DNA from: Mycoplasmatota bacterium
Lineage (GTDB): Bacteria; Bacillota_I; Bacilli_A; Izemoplasmatales; Hujiaoplasmataceae
DNA length: 51,992 nt
NCBI GenBank assembly: GCA_016342455.1
Contig: JAEIOE010000010.1
Span: 1-51,992, forward strand
Reading direction: 5' to 3'
Under the pieces are notes generated by a model. It saw only the letters and a list, made by a program, of their open reading frames with translations. It made no database searches and was not told the DNA's origin. Numbering within the stretch: position 1 is the first letter of the stretch; the number at the start of each line of letters is the position of its first letter. Positions 33,740 to 42,615 of the stretch are shown piece after piece. The translations under genes and the position numbers were made by a program.

Positions 33740-33768
33740 TTGTTTTTAAAGTGGTCACAGTTTATAAT
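33740..33768 (+). promoter_or_regulatory. Nitroreductase promoter
   Basis: -35 TTGTTT (33740-33745), 17-base spacer, -10 TATAAT (33763-33768). TCACAGTT (33755-33762) lies in the spacer, and its inverse AACTGTGA occurs upstream at 33713-33720. Confidence 0.65.
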
Positions 33769-33799
33769 AGGAACGAAATATATTTAAAGGAGAAAATGA

Positions 33800-34633
33800 A
33801 TGTTTAATTCTATTTATAAACGAATAAGCACTAGAACATATAAAAATGAAACTCTAAAGGATCAAGACCAAGAAGAAATAATAAAGATAGTTAATCAATA
33901 TAAAAGCATCAAGGGCCCTTTTGGTAATGGCTTTGATTTTACTTTCAGTCTAAATGAGAAAAACCAAGAAAAAGGTAAAAAAATCGGAACCTATGGGGTC
34001 ATAAAAAATCCTCCTGCATTTATTGGGGGCGTTTCTAAAAATACAGAGGAATCAATTATTGATTTTGGTTTTGTTTTTGAAAACTTACTTTTAACTTTGA
34101 CTAGTAAAGGATTTGACAGTTGTTGGTTGGGTGGAACATTTAAGCGAAAAGAATACAATGAAAAACTAGATGAAAATGAAATAATTCCCGCAATTTCACC
34201 TATTGGTTATAGAGCAGATAAAACTACTCTACTTGAGAAGTCAATGAGGAAATTAGTGGGTGCTAGAAAACGTTTATCAACAGATATATTGTTTAAACAA
34301 TATAATAATGAAAAACCTATTGATATGTTAGATAAGTCATTTATCAATACTTGTCTTGAACTAGTCCAACTAGGTCCGAGCGCTTCTAACAAACAACCTT
34401 GGAGGGTCTACCTTGAGGAAAACATAGCACACTTTTATATTGAACGAACACCAAAGTATCCCTCTGTTTCTTTAGGCTATGATATTCAAGCATTAGATAT
34501 TGGGATTGCCCTATGTCATTTCACTACAGGTCTCCATCACTTCAAAAAGAATTTCGAATACAGAAAATTAGAAAATGCTATAACTTTTACTAATCAAGAA
34601 TATATGCTTTCTATCAAATTTGATTTTGAATAA
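33800..34633 (+). CDS. Nitroreductase-family protein (TM1586-like)
   Basis: A 277-residue FMN-dependent oxidoreductase of the nitroreductase fold. The N-terminal segment has the family ISTRTYKNETL start. FENLLLTLTSKGFDSCWLGG near residue 93 forms the flavin-binding core. A second half contains LVQLGPSASNKQPWRV near residue 189, so the protein is a tandem single-chain form in which both half-barrels are fused, as in TM1586. It may reduce quinones or nitro compounds, using NAD(P)H. It is divergent from the flavin reductase gene and has its own promoter and terminator. Confidence 0.78.
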   Translation: MFNSIYKRISTRTYKNETLKDQDQEEIIKIVNQYKSIKGPFGNGFDFTFSLNEKNQEKGKKIGTYGVIKNPPAFIGGVSKNTEESIIDFGFVFENLLLTLTSKGFDSCWLGGTFKRKEYNEKLDENEIIPAISPIGYRADKTTLLEKSMRKLVGARKRLSTDILFKQYNNEKPIDMLDKSFINTCLELVQLGPSASNKQPWRVYLEENIAHFYIERTPKYPSVSLGYDIQALDIGIALCHFTTGLHHFKKNFEYRKLENAITFTNQEYMLSIKFDFE

Positions 34634-34640
34634 AATTTAA

Positions 34641-34693
34641 AAGCCCTTCTCCTTCGATTCATAAGAAACGATAAATGGAAAAGGGCTCTTTTT
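34641..34693. terminator. Intrinsic terminator
   Basis: AGCCCTT pairs with AAGGGCT across a 32-base loop, followed by C and six T. It serves the nitroreductase gene and faces the convergent OYE gene. Confidence 0.65.
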
Positions 34694-34716
34694 TCTATCT
34701 TTTATATGTATTGCTT

Positions 34717-35826
34717 TTATTTTTCGCTTATGGTAAAACCTCTTTTATTTCCAGGTACTCCCTTAAGCATTCTTTGATATATATTTGTTGGGATTAATGA
34801 TTTCTCACTAAAATGTTTAATTGGCTTTAAACCATCTTTTAAATGGATCACTACGAATGGATCACTTAATGCAATCATACCCATACTCAATAAACTAAAA
34901 CCAGATTCAAAAGCATCATTAATGGAATCCATATCCTCAATTTGGCCAACGCCAATAATTGGTACTCTATTTTGAACAACATCATTAATATAAGAAATTA
35001 CTGTTTTCTTGTTTTCTGCATCCTTTAAACTGCTTTGATTGTAACGACCTAATGAAAGGTGTATATAGTCTATCTTTTGTTTAGTTAGTTCTTCAACTAA
35101 AACCATAGTGTCATCTAGACTAATTCCTGGTTCTTCAAGTTCCTCAGGACTTAATCGATAACCAATAATAAAGTCTGATCGCTTTAGCTCTTCTCTAAGT
35201 TTTTGAGCTCTTTTTACTAGTTCTAATGGAAAGCGTAAACGTTTCTTAACAGTTCCACCAAATTCATCTTCTCTTTGATTTGAATGAGGGCTGAAGAATT
35301 GTTGTAATAGATAAGTATTAGCTCCATGCATCTCGACACCATCAAAGCCAGCAATCATAGCTAACTTCATTGCATTAAGAAAATCATTTATAATCTCGTA
35401 AACTTCTTTAGTTTCTAACGCTCTTGGTATTACACAATAATCTCTATTTGCTTTAACAGCACTAGCACTTACAATATCCTGATTTTCATATAGATTTGGC
35501 ATATTCATTCTACCACCGTGATACAGTTGTAAAATTGCTACACTTCCTTCTTTTTTAATCGCAGTAGCTAGTCTTGACATCGACGGTAAATAACTTTCGT
35601 CCATGATAGATATTTGGTTTTGAAAGCCTTGAGCGTTCCTGCTTATCGCAGTAGCCGCAGCTATAACCATACCAAAATTCTTTGCTCTCGCATTATAATG
35701 AATCTCTTCTTCTTTTGATAATGTTAAATCATTATTACTCGAATAAGTTGTCATTGGTGCTAAGACAAGTCTATTTCTTAATTTTTTTCCGTTTGCGAAT
35801 GTATATTCAGTAAAAGCTTTATTCAT
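34717..35826 (-). CDS. NADH:flavin oxidoreductase / Old Yellow Enzyme family
   Basis: A 369-residue (alpha/beta)8 barrel with the family features: NRLVLAPMTTYSS near residue 18, the active-site region GFDGVEMHGANTYLLQQFFS near residue 161, SNQREDEFGG near 183, and the phosphate-binding loop VPIIGVGQIED near 293. It should bind FMN and reduce enoates or other electrophiles. The length is that of the single-domain OYE type, without the Fe-S and second flavin domain of 2,4-dienoyl-CoA reductase. The start follows AAGAGG. It is transcribed towards the nitroreductase. Confidence 0.88.
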   Translation of the reverse strand: MNKAFTEYTFANGKKLRNRLVLAPMTTYSSNNDLTLSKEEEIHYNARAKNFGMVIAAATAISRNAQGFQNQISIMDESYLPSMSRLATAIKKEGSVAILQLYHGGRMNMPNLYENQDIVSASAVKANRDYCVIPRALETKEVYEIINDFLNAMKLAMIAGFDGVEMHGANTYLLQQFFSPHSNQREDEFGGTVKKRLRFPLELVKRAQKLREELKRSDFIIGYRLSPEELEEPGISLDDTMVLVEELTKQKIDYIHLSLGRYNQSSLKDAENKKTVISYINDVVQNRVPIIGVGQIEDMDSINDAFESGFSLLSMGMIALSDPFVVIHLKDGLKPIKHFSEKSLIPTNIYQRMLKGVPGNKRGFTISEK

Positions 35827-35934
35827 AAAATCACCTCTTATTACTTCTATTATATAAGTAAACCATTCTTCCTTCTTCTTTTTTGCATTATTTTAGCTTA
35901 AAAATTAATTCGATATTATTTTCAAAAAGAAAAA

Positions 35935-35956
35935 GGATATCTAAAAAAGGATATCC
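35935..35956 (-). terminator. Intrinsic terminator
   Basis: GGATATC pairs with GATATCC around an A-rich loop. On the minus strand TTTTTCTTTTT follows. It closes the 115-residue protein gene that stops at 35977. Confidence 0.7.
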
Positions 35957-35976
35957 TCAACTGTATTACTAAAAAA

Positions 35977-36324
35977 TCATTTGTTTTTTTTATAGTAATC
36001 TAACCACAAGACAACTTTTTCTTTGGCTTTAAAGTAATCATCTTGTTTCTCAATTGGAAACCATTCATCCCCTAAACTCATTCCTCTATTTACTCTAAGT
36101 CTTACTTCACCAACTAAAGTGCCTTCCACTAAGAAATCAATTGTGAAATCTTCTAAGACTTTGAATTCAAATTTATCTTTAGGATATTTTTCTTCAAACT
36201 CTTGTTTTACATACCAAATAAAATCTTTTTCCACATCAGTAAAATTAACATTATTCTTAGAGTTTTTATTCTGCATTTGTTGCATGGCTGCTAGTCCCAT
36301 TAATTTTCTAAACATCGTATGCAC
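35977..36324 (-). CDS. Hypothetical 115-residue protein
   Basis: A soluble protein of 115 residues with an N-terminal methionine/glutamine segment (LAAMQQMQNKN) and a C-terminal alpha/beta domain ending in KVVLWLDYYKK. No family is recognised. The start has AAGAGGTG upstream. It lies just downstream of a decayed gene (36334-36585) and ends at a good terminator. Confidence 0.6.
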   Translation of the reverse strand: MHTMFRKLMGLAAMQQMQNKNSKNNVNFTDVEKDFIWYVKQEFEEKYPKDKFEFKVLEDFTIDFLVEGTLVGEVRLRVNRGMSLGDEWFPIEKQDDYFKAKEKVVLWLDYYKKNK

Positions 36325-36333
36325 CTCTTCTTA

Positions 36334-36585
36334 TTAGAATAAATGAAATTTACTCTTAATTTCATCTCTTTGTTTTCTACTAAATGGGCTAATTTGTATT
36401 GAAAATTTTCTACCATCTAAAAAAACAAAGTTAATCTGTTCAATCTTTAATATTGAATTCTTGGAGTCAATTATTCTTATAATGATAGGTCCGCTTAGTA
36501 GAATTAAAACTATCGAAGAAATAATTCCACCTATTAGTATAATAGTAACACTATAGGATAGAAATGGTGCTTCTATATTTGATAA
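36334..36585 (-). pseudogene. Decayed membrane protein gene lacking a start
   Basis: On the minus strand a frame of 83 codons runs from a TAG at 36588-36586 to TAA at 36334. It has no ATG, GTG or TTG at a useful place. It encodes a hydrophobic helix (SVTIILIGGIISSIVLILL) followed by a soluble segment (ILKIEQINFVFLDGRKF, then SRKQRDEIKSKFHLF). The coding-like composition without a start suggests the 3' remnant of a membrane protein gene that lost its 5' part. It fills the gap between the orphan permease and the 115-residue protein. Confidence 0.45.
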
Positions 36586-36636
36586 CTATATACCAATGTA
36601 TATCGTAGTTTTTTTCTATTATTATTATATTTATTT

Positions 36637-37587
36637 TTATTCAATTTGAGCTTTTTTTGATCCCATTCTTATTCTAGGGTCAACAAAAGATTGTATGATA
36701 TCAACAATTAAAGAGAATACTAGTCCAAATGACATATAGAATGTCGCAATTAATATAGCTACTGGAATATCCATGAAAACATAATAGCCGTCCATAAATG
36801 GTGACAATAAAGAATCAAAGAATAGATTAGCTACTCCTTGTATATTATAAATTATTTCTACAATAAAAGAACTTCCTAATACGAACAAAAATGATGTAAC
36901 CAATTCTGGCAAGACAACCACAAAGGCATTCTTCATCGCATGTCGTTTGACACATTGAAATTTTGTTAAGCCTTTCGTTCTCGCTAACAGCATAAATTCT
37001 TCGCTGAGTATTTCTGAAACTTCCCCTCTAACCAAAAAAGTAATTTTGGCTAATGGCCATAACGAAAGTGCTAATACGGGAATTACAAATCCTAGTAATG
37101 CCTGTATTGGTGCTTCAGTTGAAACTGGGTAGTATGGTGGTACCCATTGTAATCCCCAACCTATAGAAAGCATTAAGAACCAAACAATAACATAATTTGG
37201 TACAACACTGAATAATGCAAGTAATGTAGTTATGGTTTTATCTATAACAGTATCCTTTTTAAGCGCTGTAAATATTCCAAGAATAAGACCAAAAACAAGA
37301 AAAAATATAACTGATGCTAAAGTGATTTTTAAAGTATAATGTACTTTATAAAAAACTATATCCCAAACTGGGTCTCCATCTCGTGATATACCCCAGTCCC
37401 AATGTTTAAATATGTTTGTTAAATATTCAACGAAATCATCCCAAATAAATGGAAAATATTGTACAAATGTAAGACTTTTAAAGTATTTATGAAACATTGC
37501 TATATTCATACTAAAAAATAATAGAGTTATTATTAACATCAAAGCAACAAATATAAGTATAATTCTCCCTAAAATGTGTTTCCACAT
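36637..37587 (-). CDS. DppB/OppB-type ABC permease without partners
   Basis: A 316-residue permease of the dipeptide/oligopeptide/nickel type, with six helices. The start HILGRIILIFVALMLIITLL is typical for the B subunit. The ATPase-contact (EAA) loop LLARTKGLTKFQCVKRHA lies near residue 202, and the C-terminal VDPRIRMG is usual for this group. Normally B is followed by a C subunit, one or two ATPases and a binding lipoprotein. Here none is present: the next genes are a decayed frame and a small soluble protein. It may use distant ATPases, or be a relic of a lost operon. Confidence 0.82.
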   Translation of the reverse strand: MWKHILGRIILIFVALMLIITLLFFSMNIAMFHKYFKSLTFVQYFPFIWDDFVEYLTNIFKHWDWGISRDGDPVWDIVFYKVHYTLKITLASVIFFLVFGLILGIFTALKKDTVIDKTITTLLALFSVVPNYVIVWFLMLSIGWGLQWVPPYYPVSTEAPIQALLGFVIPVLALSLWPLAKITFLVRGEVSEILSEEFMLLARTKGLTKFQCVKRHAMKNAFVVVLPELVTSFLFVLGSSFIVEIIYNIQGVANLFFDSLLSPFMDGYYVFMDIPVAILIATFYMSFGLVFSLIVDIIQSFVDPRIRMGSKKAQIE

Positions 37588-37728
37588 AAGTATCCCTCCT
37601 AAAATGATAAATTATTACATAATCTAATAATAAATATTTCAATACAAAAAAACATACAATTTATGTAAAAAATCGTCCTGTATCAACTAGATTTAAAGCT
37701 CTTTTAGAATCCTTAATTCGTATATTTA

Positions 37729-38064
37729 TTATTTATAATACGCATGAAAAGCTTCATCTTCCATCGCGTCGTACCACTCAAAAAAACCGATTTCTACTTC
37801 AATAGAAAATATTGTATTTCCCTCATCAATACCAATAAAAGTCCCTTTATATATATCTTCATATATAACAATATAAATTAAATTATCTTTAGTTAGCTGA
37901 ATATCGGCTATTTTATATATTGTACTTATTTCAGATTGATCCACATACACTTCTGTAAAAGTGCTAAAATCTAGCACCTCAGTTGTTGTTTCTTTTTCAG
38001 GGCCACAAGCTACAAGCGTGCAAAAAAAGCAAGTTAATATAACTAGCATCCATGTTTTTTTCAT
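37729..38064 (-). CDS. Small lipoprotein
   Basis: A 111-residue lipoprotein (lipobox TLVAC, Cys at about residue 20) followed by GPEKETTT and an acidic beta-rich domain. No family is recognised. It is upstream of the orphan permease by about 140 bases. It is too short to be a peptide-binding protein, so it does not supply the missing binding subunit. The start follows GGGAA. Confidence 0.6.
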   Translation of the reverse strand: MKKTWMLVILTCFFCTLVACGPEKETTTEVLDFSTFTEVYVDQSEISTIYKIADIQLTKDNLIYIVIYEDIYKGTFIGIDEGNTIFSIEVEIGFFEWYDAMEDEAFHAYYK

Positions 38065-38217
38065 TAAATCATTCCCTTCCCTTTGAGGTTTTATTCTACA
38101 AAATTGTAGAAGTGTAAGATATAACTTCCCGATTTTATTTACACATATTATCTAATTGTATCATTTTTTGGAAAAAAAACTAAATTTGAAATGAATTTAT
38201 GTCTAAAATTGAATAAA

Positions 38218-38249
38218 ACCCAAAGGATTCGAATTCCTTTGGGTTTTTC
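38218..38249. terminator. Bidirectional intrinsic terminator
   Basis: AACCCAAAGGA pairs with TCCTTTGGGTT around a six-base loop, with T-runs on both strands. It ends the EamA transporter gene, which stops at 38264. Confidence 0.8.
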
Positions 38250-38263
38250 TTTTCAGTTATATT

Positions 38264-39169
38264 TTAATTTTTTATTCTCTTTCTTTTTTTTATAACACTT
38301 AGTATATCAATCTCAGATAGTAATACTCCACCAAATACAAGTATGATACCTATTGCCAATCTAAAATCAAACAACTCATTCAAAAAGAATACTGCGAGTA
38401 TTGGTCCGAATACACTTTCAGTAGAAATAAGAATAGCTGCTTCTGTTTCATTAGAATGTTTTTGACCAATCGATTGAAAAGTAAAAGCAATAAAACTAGC
38501 AAAGAATCCAATTAATACAGCAGCTAATAATACTTTATAACTATTCCAATCAGCAAAGTCTACTTGTGGTATACCCGCTTTTATCATCATTGCGATGAAA
38601 GCTAATACAGAAACAACTAATAGTTGAAAAGCCATTAACACAACAGGATCCTTCTTTTTAGCATGTATTCCTAAAAGATAAATATGTCCTCCCCAGAAAA
38701 TAGCACCAATAAAGGTATAGACATCTCCTATATTGACGGAAGCAATATTTCCAACATCCACTGAAATGACTATAATTCCAACAAAAGTAATAGCAGCTGC
38801 AAATAATGTTCTCCTATGAACAATTCGCTTTTCCATTATGTAAACAATTAATGGTAAAAAGACAATATAGCCAGCAGTTATTAAAGCATTATTTGAAGCT
38901 GTAGTGTTTTCCAATCCCCAAGTTTGAAAGAAAAAACCCAAAAATAAGAATAACCCTAAAAATAAGCCTTTCCTGACTGTTTCTATATCTGTTTGTATTA
39001 TTTTCTTGAAGAAGATTAAGAAGATAAAAACTGTTGCAGTAAAGAATCGTACAAACAAGAGTTGGGAATCATCCCAGCCACTATTCAATATATATTTGTT
39101 TACAATAAAACCAGCACCCCAAATTATTCCGGCACTAAGCAATACCAACCTAGCTATATTCCTGTTCAT
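38264..39169 (-). CDS. EamA/DMT-family transporter
   Basis: A 301-residue protein with ten helices made of two EamA repeats. The first repeat opens with LVLLSAGIIWGAGFIVNKY; the second contains FIGAIFWGGHIYLLG near residue 150. The C-terminal GPILAVFFLNE segment is typical. I chose the ATG at 39169, since GAGG precedes it and the alternative start at 39223 lies upstream of the promoter's -10. It exports or imports small metabolites; the cargo is unknown. It forms a single-gene unit. Confidence 0.85.
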   Translation of the reverse strand: MNRNIARLVLLSAGIIWGAGFIVNKYILNSGWDDSQLLFVRFFTATVFIFLIFFKKIIQTDIETVRKGLFLGLFLFLGFFFQTWGLENTTASNNALITAGYIVFLPLIVYIMEKRIVHRRTLFAAAITFVGIIVISVDVGNIASVNIGDVYTFIGAIFWGGHIYLLGIHAKKKDPVVLMAFQLLVVSVLAFIAMMIKAGIPQVDFADWNSYKVLLAAVLIGFFASFIAFTFQSIGQKHSNETEAAILISTESVFGPILAVFFLNELFDFRLAIGIILVFGGVLLSEIDILSVIKKRKRIKN

Positions 39170-39203
39170 ATTTTTTCCTCGTAAATTATTTATCTCAAGC
39201 ATA

Positions 39204-39212
39204 ATTATAACA
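39204..39212 (-). promoter_or_regulatory. Extended -10 promoter of the EamA gene
   Basis: On the minus strand TGTTATAAT (39212-39204) is a perfect extended -10. It lies about 35 bases before the start at 39169. Confidence 0.6.
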
Positions 39213-39220
39213 CAGCCCGT

Positions 39221-39254
39221 CAAAAAAACACTACCAGTTTTCGCCGATAGTGTT
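39221..39254 (-). terminator. Intrinsic terminator of the GGDEF gene
   Basis: On the minus strand AACACTA pairs with TAGTGTT around a 13-base loop and six further T follow. It lies about 60 bases after the stop at 39317. Confidence 0.75.
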
Positions 39255-39316
39255 ATCTATGTATTCTTCTATCATTTTTATAATTATAGTCAATGTTATA
39301 GCTAGTTTAGTTTTGT

Positions 39317-40315
39317 TTAGTTTTGTTTGGTTTCTTTGTTCAAATATAATTTTCTATCTGCTTCTTCAATAAGACTTTCTACTGAACGGTGTTTCTCATT
39401 AACAACGGCTATTCCATAAGAGAAGTCAATTCCATATTTTTTAAGGAGGGGATTTATATAAATGATTTCTTTAATTCTATTCAAAGCTTTTACAATTACT
39501 GGTATATCAAAACTTTTAGTTAAATAGACAAACTCATCTCCACCAAACCTCGAGAATATATCAGGGTTTGTTAGCTCTTTAGATACTGTTTTTGATAATT
39601 CAACTAATAATCTATCTCCTGTTACATGACCATAATGATCGTTGATATATTTAAAGTGATCTAAATCAATCATAATTAGTGAAAATAATTCATTTGATTC
39701 ATTATATTCTTTAAAATATTTTTTGATAATATCATTAAATCCTCTTCGGTTTAAGATTTGAGTTAATTCATCAATTTTATTTTCTTCTTCTAAATTTGAA
39801 GTATTTTCTAAAGCAGTAAGGTCCTGTTCAATTATGTCTTTAAAGTGAAGCAGTAATTCTTTGTATTTATCTCTAAACTGATTTGTTTTGTTATCAAGTG
39901 TACAAATCGTTCCAAAAAAAGAACCATCATTCCATTTAATAGGTAACCCATAATAAGAAATCATATTTAGTTCTACATCAGGGTTTGTTTTCCATGCATC
40001 ATATTGTAGAGAATTATCTACGTGTAATGCTTCATCTCTTCCAATGACTGTCTCACAGTATAAGCCATGAAGTAAATTATCCATTCCATCTTCTGGATAT
40101 GGATTGTCTTTGTTTTGACTTTTTAAAAATACTTCCATATGTGTAGGTGTAATCTTCATAATTAATCCAGCCGGAACTTCTAATATATCAGCAACTAAAG
40201 AGATGACTTTTTGCCAACGCTCTCTAATAATTAGTGGAATTTCCGGTTTAAATTCATTTGTAATTAGAACATCTATTTTTATATTTTCTTCTCTAAGTAA
40301 TACTTTTGTTTTCAT
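39317..40315 (-). CDS. GAF-GGDEF diguanylate cyclase
   Basis: A 332-residue cytosolic protein. Residues about 20-150 look like a GAF sensor domain (NMISYYGLPIKWNDGSFFGT, then CTLDNKTNQF). Residues about 165-330 form a GGDEF cyclase domain with IDLDHFKYINDHYGH and an intact SRFGGDEF active loop, so it should make cyclic di-GMP. The inhibitory site RxxD is missing its Arg (TNPD precedes the loop), so product inhibition is probably weak. The start at 40315 is supported by GTGAGG; the upstream GTG is part of that site. The signal bound by the GAF domain is unknown. Confidence 0.87.
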   Translation of the reverse strand: MKTKVLLREENIKIDVLITNEFKPEIPLIIRERWQKVISLVADILEVPAGLIMKITPTHMEVFLKSQNKDNPYPEDGMDNLLHGLYCETVIGRDEALHVDNSLQYDAWKTNPDVELNMISYYGLPIKWNDGSFFGTICTLDNKTNQFRDKYKELLLHFKDIIEQDLTALENTSNLEEENKIDELTQILNRRGFNDIIKKYFKEYNESNELFSLIMIDLDHFKYINDHYGHVTGDRLLVELSKTVSKELTNPDIFSRFGGDEFVYLTKSFDIPVIVKALNRIKEIIYINPLLKKYGIDFSYGIAVVNEKHRSVESLIEEADRKLYLNKETKQN

Positions 40316-40396
40316 ATAAATCCTCACTCTCTTTAGTGTGTAATTATTGAATTTGTACGATTATAACATAATTCTTCTTAATATAGAACTAAAACG

Positions 40397-41692
40397 CTAA
40401 TCTTTTAGCTTATTTTGGTCTAACTTCAGTTCTATTTGTTTCACTTTGTTTTTAGTTCTAGATAATACTCTTAGACTACCTATATTAATGTCAATTAGAG
40501 AATGCTGTTGGCTTTTGTCCAAATCTTTTAGTTTTGCTTGAACAAAATCACCTATTGTATCAAAGCCCTCAGATGAATCTATCTTAATACCCAGCTTACC
40601 TTCTATATCACTAATCAAAATTTCAGCGTCAAAAATGTATCCAAACTCATCAATCGTTTCAGAGTGTTCCCCAATAAAGTCATGTTCATCATAAATATTA
40701 CCTACGATTTCTTCTACGATATCTTCTAAGGTGATAATACCCTCTAATTCATTTGAGTCATTTAGAATAAAAGCCAAATGTTCATATGAATCACGCATTT
40801 GTTTCAATAAAATATTTATCTTTATATTTTCATCTATAATATATGGTTTCCTAATCAAGCTCTCTATATCAACTTCTTCAATCATTTTATCTTTTAATTC
40901 AACTAACAAGTCTTTGACAAAGATAACCCCTTCTATATTATCCTTAGATCCATTGATAACAGGAATTCTTGAATATCTTGAATCGATAATGTCCATTAGA
41001 TTTGGCTTCGCTAAATCTAACGCAATAATATCAGATTTATGAGTCATAATCATATCAGCGCTTAAATCATCTAATCTAAAAACTCGATTCATCATATCTC
41101 TTTCTTCTGTTTTATATAAACCTTCTATTTGCCCAAACACAATCATCTCTTTAATTTGTTTTTCAGTTATTTTATCTTTTGCTTTCTTCGCTTTTAAGCC
41201 TAAAAGTCTAATTACTCCTTCTGTTGAAATACTTAGTAACCAAACAAATGGTTTAAATATTATCATGAAGACATTGATAAATGGAGCACATAATAAAGCA
41301 AACTTAGAAGGATTAGTCATCGCAATTCTTTTAGGTACTAATTCTCCTAATACTAAAGTAAAGAAAGAAAGTATAACTGTAATAATAATGACAGCCAATC
41401 CGTCTGATATCACTATATTTATCTTTCCTAAAAGATTTACAAAATCTCCTGATAACTGCGATCCTGCAAAAGCACTAGATAAAAATCCTGCAAAAGTTAT
41501 CGCAACTTGTATTGTTGATAAATACTTCGTTGAATCTTTCGTTACTTTATCCAAAACCTCTGCATTTTTTATTCCTTGACTTTTTATACGATATAAGTCA
41601 GATGGTTTGATTGATACTAAAGCCATCTCCGACGCTGCAAAAAAACCATTTATGATGATTAATACAAATATAAGAATTAAAATTGGCAGCAT
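40397..41692 (-). CDS. CNNM/HlyC-type DUF21-CBS transporter-like protein
   Basis: A 431-residue protein with an N-terminal DUF21 membrane domain of four helices (about 1-190, with NGFFAASEMALVSI near residue 16), a CBS pair (about 205-330, with DDLSADMIMTHKSDIIALDL and LEGIITLEDIVEEIVGNI), and a C-terminal CorC/HlyC domain ending near residue 420. These proteins act in Mg2+ or Co2+ efflux and resistance; the older name is hemolysin C. The start follows GAGGAG. Confidence 0.85.
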   Translation of the reverse strand: MLPILILIFVLIIINGFFAASEMALVSIKPSDLYRIKSQGIKNAEVLDKVTKDSTKYLSTIQVAITFAGFLSSAFAGSQLSGDFVNLLGKINIVISDGLAVIIITVILSFFTLVLGELVPKRIAMTNPSKFALLCAPFINVFMIIFKPFVWLLSISTEGVIRLLGLKAKKAKDKITEKQIKEMIVFGQIEGLYKTEERDMMNRVFRLDDLSADMIMTHKSDIIALDLAKPNLMDIIDSRYSRIPVINGSKDNIEGVIFVKDLLVELKDKMIEEVDIESLIRKPYIIDENIKINILLKQMRDSYEHLAFILNDSNELEGIITLEDIVEEIVGNIYDEHDFIGEHSETIDEFGYIFDAEILISDIEGKLGIKIDSSEGFDTIGDFVQAKLKDLDKSQQHSLIDINIGSLRVLSRTKNKVKQIELKLDQNKLKD

Positions 41693-41878
41693 ATATATAC
41701 TCCTCTATGTAAATAATATTAAGATTTTTAAAATAATTAAATATCTTACAATCTATTGTATGTTTTTTTGAAACTATTATCAAGTTTTGTTATTGAAGAT
41801 TTAATCGACAATCTTCTTTCAATACAATAGTCTTTATGATATCATTTAAATAAGGATTTTTAAAAAAAGGTGATTACG

Positions 41879-42604
41879 ATGCGCAATAACAAAGCTGTAA
41901 CAATAATTGAATTAATCGCCGTATTGGTAATTCTAGGGATTATAGCAGGGATCTCTGTTTTTCTTATTGGAAGGACAATAAATAGCGCAAGGTTATTAGC
42001 AGATCAGCAATTAGTTAATAATCTGAATTCAGCTATTAGCTTTTATGATGTCGAACACAGCACGAATACAATAGCAGAAAGTGGTTTGACTGACGCTGAA
42101 GTATTTTCATTATTAGTAGATAATGGTTATCTATCAAGTACACCAACACTATCGAGTAATGACTCTGTGCTCACCTGGGACTCCGTTAATGAAGTATATA
42201 AATTAAGTGTCGGTGGTGAGGTGTTACCTCTATCCCCATATGGAGATACTTTTGAAGAAATAGCTCCAGAGATCATCAGTGATATGCAAGAAAAATTAGC
42301 AGATACAGGAACTTATGGCAGAACTTGGGGAGATTATCGTTATACAGATTTGGGTTTAGATCCTGAAGATTGGGATCACTTCATTTTACACATTCTCTAT
42401 AAACCTTCAGGAAGCAGCTTAAGATTAGATGTAGAAGATGGCTATCAGTTTGTTTTTGAAACAATATCTGGGACTGTGATAGTTGTAAAATCTACCATGA
42501 ATTGGAGTTTAATTTACAGTGATTTGGATGGACTTTGGTATTACCATAGTATTGATCCAGCCAATGAAATAGATATAAACACACTTATTGTAGAATTAAC
42601 CTAA
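41879..42604 (+). CDS. Prepilin-like protein with type IV pilin N-terminus
   Basis: A 241-residue protein that begins MRNNKAVTIIELIAVLVILG, a class III (type IV prepilin/pseudopilin) signal. The usual Gly before the cut is Ala, followed by V1, and E5 is present. A single helix of about 20 residues is followed by an extracellular domain with WGDYRYTDLGLDPEDWDHFI. The start at 41879 follows AGGTG, rather than the GTG at 41870. There is no prepilin peptidase, assembly ATPase or other pilin gene in the window. It may be a surface pseudopilin used with a distant machine. It is followed by a terminator shared with typA. Confidence 0.75.
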   Translation: MRNNKAVTIIELIAVLVILGIIAGISVFLIGRTINSARLLADQQLVNNLNSAISFYDVEHSTNTIAESGLTDAEVFSLLVDNGYLSSTPTLSSNDSVLTWDSVNEVYKLSVGGEVLPLSPYGDTFEEIAPEIISDMQEKLADTGTYGRTWGDYRYTDLGLDPEDWDHFILHILYKPSGSSLRLDVEDGYQFVFETISGTVIVVKSTMNWSLIYSDLDGLWYYHSIDPANEIDINTLIVELT

Positions 42605-42615
42605 ATTAAAAAAAT

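Noticed and set aside
40731-41579. Plus-strand frames opposite the CNNM/HlyC gene
   Set aside because: They are reverse-strand shadows of a strong, motif-bearing gene and have no ribosome sites.
41598-41783. 61-residue minus-strand frame upstream of the CNNM/HlyC gene
   Set aside because: Overlaps the true N-terminus of that gene in another frame, has no ribosome site, and looks like AT-rich chance.
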